A stretch of 36,134 nt of DNA from Priapulus caudatus. Its lineage: Eukaryota > Priapulida > Priapulimorpha > Priapulimorphida > Priapulidae. Below are positions 32,001-36,134 of the stretch, one piece after another. Position 1 is the stretch's first letter. The number at the start of each line of letters is the position of its first letter. Below the pieces are notes generated by a model. It saw nothing but the letters and a program-made list of their open reading frames with translations. It made no database searches and had not been told where the DNA came from. A program made the position numbers and the translations under genes. The DNA lies in assembly GCF_000485595.1 (NCBI RefSeq), contig NW_014577077.1, positions 430,327 through 466,460 on the forward strand, given 5' to 3'.

Positions 32001-33460
32001 CGTCCCCTATACGCGCTACCGGATAAACTGTTTTTCTAACCTACATTTCTGAAGTAAATGTTTGGTTTATAGAGTGATTTATTAACTAGCTTCTAACGTT
32101 GACATTTGGATATATTTAAACTAGCTTTCTTCACCTCCATAACTATTGGTTACAAGTTCTAATATTTGATGTTTATATCTGCTCATTCATTTATCCGTGT
32201 AATAGCTTTACATGGATACTTGACTAAATTAACATTTTAAAACTTGCAAACTTATAAATCATGCATCTCTACTGCTATATATTTTAGATCCATGATGTCA
32301 TACTGAAGCTGTCACTGTGAAATTAGGTAAAGCTTGTCATAAGTACATATACATGACGGGTTTATGAGCGCACGACTTCGTAGGCCTACACTATTTCCAA
32401 TTATTAGACAGTTTTTTTACCAGCTGACACAGTGTTACAGGTAATACACGGTTCCTGTAGGGACATGCCTGACAGGTATACTCTACTTCAACGTTCTTAG
32501 TATCCTGATTTCTTCCGTTTGCTTGTTAAATATATTTTGAGTGACTGGTCCATGCTACTGTGACGTTGTTTGTATGTTGTAATCTATGTACTAAAACGAA
32601 ACGTACATTCTACTGAACGTATTATTTTGATGTACACAGTTGCCATGCATGGTATCTTCATAACGTTAAATACTGGTTAATATATACTAAAATGAAGCGG
32701 GTCTTCTACCCAAATATATTATTTTAATGCGCTTGTTTACTCTTTTTAAGTCTAAAACTACTCGTAACATACTGGGCTGTCATACTTCACAGCTATTAAA
32801 CAACACATCTAGCAAGAATCTAAAAATGACAATAAAGGATCAATATGATTAAAGGACGAGTAACATATTTCTTGTTTCACGTTATCGATCTCTCGCGTGC
32901 GATCTCTGCGAATGTCAAAAATGCTACTGCTATGCATTGAACATGCGCAACCCAATGCCAGATGAGTTTCAATGTCGTATCACCCAATACCGACAACACG
33001 ACAGGTAGTTACCAAACAGTAAGGTTTACTATACTTTTATTCTTACAATAAAGATTGTTGGTTCGAAAACATTCAATACGAGTTGAGAGTCTACGTGATT
33101 TTTGTCGCGATTTTGGTTGAATTTACGCGATATGCCAAGAGAGAATTATTGCAGCCCAACTGTGATCCTGCTTTTACACGAGCTTTTCGAATGTACGTTA
33201 AACCTCGTTCAGTGTACCTCCGCTTCCCCATTCAATGCCCGCTACAGCACGTGTGAGACAACAGCTAGCATACAAGGTTTCCCCTGACGAAGGCGATGCT
33301 GCTGCCCGCGGTAACTACGGCTGTCTGTGCGTAGTAAAGGTTAGTAAATAACTTCTCAGGTCGCTGAAACGAATCAAAACAAACCTTAAAAACCGATAAA
33401 ATTACGCGAATGACCTCGCTTAGGGATATAAGGTCTAGCCACATGTGAAGCAGTATTATT
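29006..33460. other. Non-coding, no gene or repeat of note
   Basis: This is the longest repeat-poor stretch in the window. Open frames are all under 90 codons and carry no domain motif. A short (CTG)n run lies at 31611-31629. Confidence 0.5.
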
Positions 33461-33467
33461 ATCTCGC

Positions 33468-33483
33468 AATCTCTCTCTCTCTC

Positions 33484-33537
<54 letters not shown>

Positions 33538-33583
33538 TCACTTTCTCTGTCTGTCCGTATTTCTCGCTCTCTCTCTCTCTCTT

Positions 33584-33652
<69 letters not shown>
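33468..33652. repeat. (CT)n microsatellite
   Basis: Two long CT runs (33468-33539 and 33567-33648) are separated by about 28 bp of TCTGTCTG-type sequence. They give the poly Ser-Leu frame on the plus strand, which is not a gene. Confidence 0.95.
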
Positions 33653-33689
33653 CTCTGCCCGTCTTCCCTGCGTTCTATCTCACGCACAC

Positions 33690-34072
<383 letters not shown>

Positions 34073-34129
34073 CGATCTGGCTAATTCATCCGCTCTTCAT
34101 CGTTTCCCCCTACTGACCGAGCCAGTAAT

Positions 34130-34684
34130 TTAGCCAATATGCTTTCGTGCGGCTCGGCGGAGCAGCGGTGGGCGTGGATCGCGCCGCGGCGGGCCGCGCC
34201 AGATCACGGCTGATTCCCCGAGCACGGGCGTGATGTATTAGCTCGTCCGTGCGGACGACAGCGTAGGGACCGCGGCACGATGATGATTCATCCCGCCGCG
34301 TAGCCGAGTAAACAAAACAGATCTGTCAGCGTTACACGTCTCTGGCTTCAGCTCGACGTCACGTGCCGTCCGATGACGTCAGGCGACGATGCCTGGTCTG
34401 CGATTTCAAGTAGGTTAGTCTCGGCTTACAGGAGGCAGTTGCCTGAAGCAATCTTCCAGGCGACACACTGCTCGCGCACTCGAGCAACTGAAATAAGTTA
34501 GATATAGCTATCTCTGAGCTAAATCCAGATGCATGCATGCCTGGCGAGAGATTTTTTGCGCGTATTTCAGAGCATAACGTTTACCGTTCGGTATAAAAGT
34601 TACCTCCATCATAGCGTTCTGTCGTCGATCAGTCGGGCCGCTAGCATGTCAGGATATTTCCCATCGAGTTTTGGTTTAAAGTAA
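34130..34684 (+). promoter_or_regulatory. Candidate GC-rich promoter or enhancer stretch with CRE, E-box and TATA-like sites
   Basis: Composition changes abruptly to CpG-rich sequence at about 34140-34400. It holds CGACGTCACGTG (34354-34365, half-CRE overlapping an E-box CACGTG) and a full CRE TGACGTCA (34374-34381). A TATA-like TATAAAAG lies at 34592-34599, with TCAGT, an arthropod-type initiator, at 34629-34633. The spacing is about 39 bp, longer than the usual 30. An ATG at 34646 opens only 12 codons before a stop, which could also be a donor-like AAAGTAATA. No downstream exon was recognised. Inference only. Confidence 0.3.
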
Positions 34685-35204
34685 TAATTTGAAACAGTCT
34701 TCCTGATCGTTTTTTGTATTTTTCTGACTACTGCAATACTTACTGGTATTGCTTGCGTAACCGCAAGTATTTAAAGTAAGGCTAACATGTCGTAGAATAC
34801 TCGTTTTTTTCGTAAAGATATACAGCGATTGAAATCTGTTTATTTATATCGTGTTGACGTGGTTACATAATAGTGTCATGCACTTGTTTCGCGCGAGACC
34901 CTGTCCATGTACTTCTACACGGTAACTTTAATTAAGCAATAGAGTTGCTGTACTAGTCTAGAAATATTACGTCACCTAATTAATGAGATGCACTTTTTTC
35001 TAGTGGTTGCCGATTTCAAGAGAATTTATGAATGTATGTGAATATGCACGAATGAACTGATGTGGCTGCATTATTTGCTATTTTATATACCATAACAGCA
35101 TAAACTCATCGCAATTTTTATACGATCGATATCGATATCGATAGTGCAGTTATTTATGAAATAATTCCTTTAAAGTACAAAGGTACTTTCTCTGATAAGT
35201 AATC

Positions 35205-35402
35205 ACGCACATGACGTCATCGTCTAATTAGGCGTTTAGATCGCTCATTCTGTTTGTCGCCGGCGGCTAGATATTACCGCTCGATGCATTCTCAAATGAC
35301 TCTCGCATGAGAACATCGCTATGAAAATCTACGCTACTAAAATTCGCTTCTCTTCTGCCGACGCGTCACTCTACCCTTGACCTTGAGCGCTGACCTCTGA
35401 CA
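35205..35402. promoter_or_regulatory. Candidate binding-site cluster (CRE, nuclear-receptor half-sites)
   Basis: A full palindromic CRE ATGACGTCAT (35211-35220) lies beside a homeodomain-type TAATTA. Downstream, TGACCTTGA (35378-35386) is the complement of TCAAGGTCA, the extended ERR/NR5A monomer site. A second TGACCT follows at 35391, seven bases after the first hexamer. Individually such sites occur by chance. Confidence 0.25.
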
Positions 35403-36063
35403 ATGATCTGCGTACTTGCGTGCATGTTCGTGCATGGTACGTGCACAATTGCCAATCGTAATCGCATGTTCGAGAGAGTCGCTGCATTCATCATTAGTCC
35501 GTTGATCATTTAATCAACGTGTTTCCCGGTGTACTGCGCGACGTATCGCACAGCCTCTTCTCATTGCTTTATATTTCATTGCTTATAGCTTCATGCATAT
35601 AGCTTTCTGCGTGTATTTCAGGCGTGCCGCTGCTAATTTTAGATGGTGCCTCCGCGTCTTACAGTGTTGTCACAGCTGTCATCGATTTTTCTTTGAATTA
35701 TGTTATGACTGCTGCTACAGCAAAGCTACCGTGCCAGCCTATGCGGTAAACGACTTTCTTATTTACGTTAGTTACCGCCCTCACATAGCCAACTATGTGG
35801 TTTAATGCTGAACATGACGGTTGATATGCTTTGTAGATGATTCACGAAGTGATCCTCCCCAGAAATGCCAACGTCATAACTCCATCTGCGACAAACGCGT
35901 TAAATTCCAATCTTGATCTGAATCGGAACCTTCCAATAATGGTAAACAGACGAGCCATCCATCGGTTAGTTTTATTACCATTATTGCTTAGAGGTCGATG
36001 AACCATGAAGACACGTTTACGGTGAACTTCTATTTAACCGACAACAACCAACAACAAACACGC

Positions 36064-36099
36064 GCGGATCGATCGATCGATCGACCGATAGATAGATAG

Positions 36100-36134
<35 letters not shown>
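36064..36134. repeat. GATC, GATA and TA repeats at window end
   Basis: (GATC)n at 36067-36085 changes to GATAGATAGATA and then to a (TA)n run that reaches the window edge. The true end of the array is outside the window. Confidence 0.9.

Overview
This window is animal nuclear genomic DNA. It has one confidently recognised exon in 36 kb, no operon-like gene packing, very many simple-sequence arrays, several small non-autonomous transposon-like repeats, and a patch of interstitial TTAGGG-type repeat. The single gene product is a TASK-type two-pore-domain potassium channel. Its cytoplasmic tail carries a segment (LEGDVITANGS) that I recall from arthropod and other protostome TASK channels. The canonical TTAGGG-like motif argues against insects (TTAGG) and nematodes (TTAGGC). 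A marine protostome such as a lophotrochozoan or a priapulid-like animal is the best guess, but the phylum cannot be fixed from this window.

Layout. 1-2.4 kb: AT-rich DNA with TA runs, a 34-bp tandem repeat, GA and GT arrays and the first copy of a GT-headed interspersed repeat. 2.5-3.2 kb: a foldback element with 49-nt arms around CCCTAA-like repeats. 3.84 kb: a 92-bp TIR element. 6.0-6.8 kb: a second copy of the GT-headed repeat, flanked by a 241/247-bp direct duplication. 7.47-8.07 kb: a 600-bp CTG/CTA triplet array. 9.5 and 10.5 kb: CA and GT/GC arrays. 12.5 kb: a tRNA-derived SINE-like sequence. 13.35-14.18 kb: the terminal coding exon of the TASK channel on the + strand, just after a 170-bp GT/TGAG/TA array. 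14.2-25.7 kb: mostly featureless non-coding DNA with small hairpin elements and one degraded hAT-like MITE. 25.75-26.36 kb: a second 600-bp triplet array, the reverse complement in type of the first, followed by a second hAT-like MITE. 27.9 kb: an AAG array. 28.7 kb: an 18-bp coding-like minisatellite. 33.4-34.07 kb: a CT, CA and TA array block. 34.1-35.5 kb: a GC-rich, CRE-containing, promoter-like stretch. The window ends in GATC, GATA and TA repeats.

The most interesting signal is a family of six tiny palindromic elements, H1-H6, of 38-72 bp, at 0.6, 11.8, 15.5, 16.4, 20.1 and 27.4 kb. All begin ATCARGAG and end in its (sometimes imperfect) complement. Four of the six are flanked by an exact 3-bp direct repeat (AAC, ATT, TAT, ATC). 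The two arms within an element usually match each other better than they match other elements. No transposase or other protein able to move them is encoded here.

Only one gene is visible, so no gene network can be described. The upstream exon or exons of the channel, encoding M1 and the start of pore loop 1, were not found in the preceding 13 kb. The intron is either longer than that or the first exon was missed.
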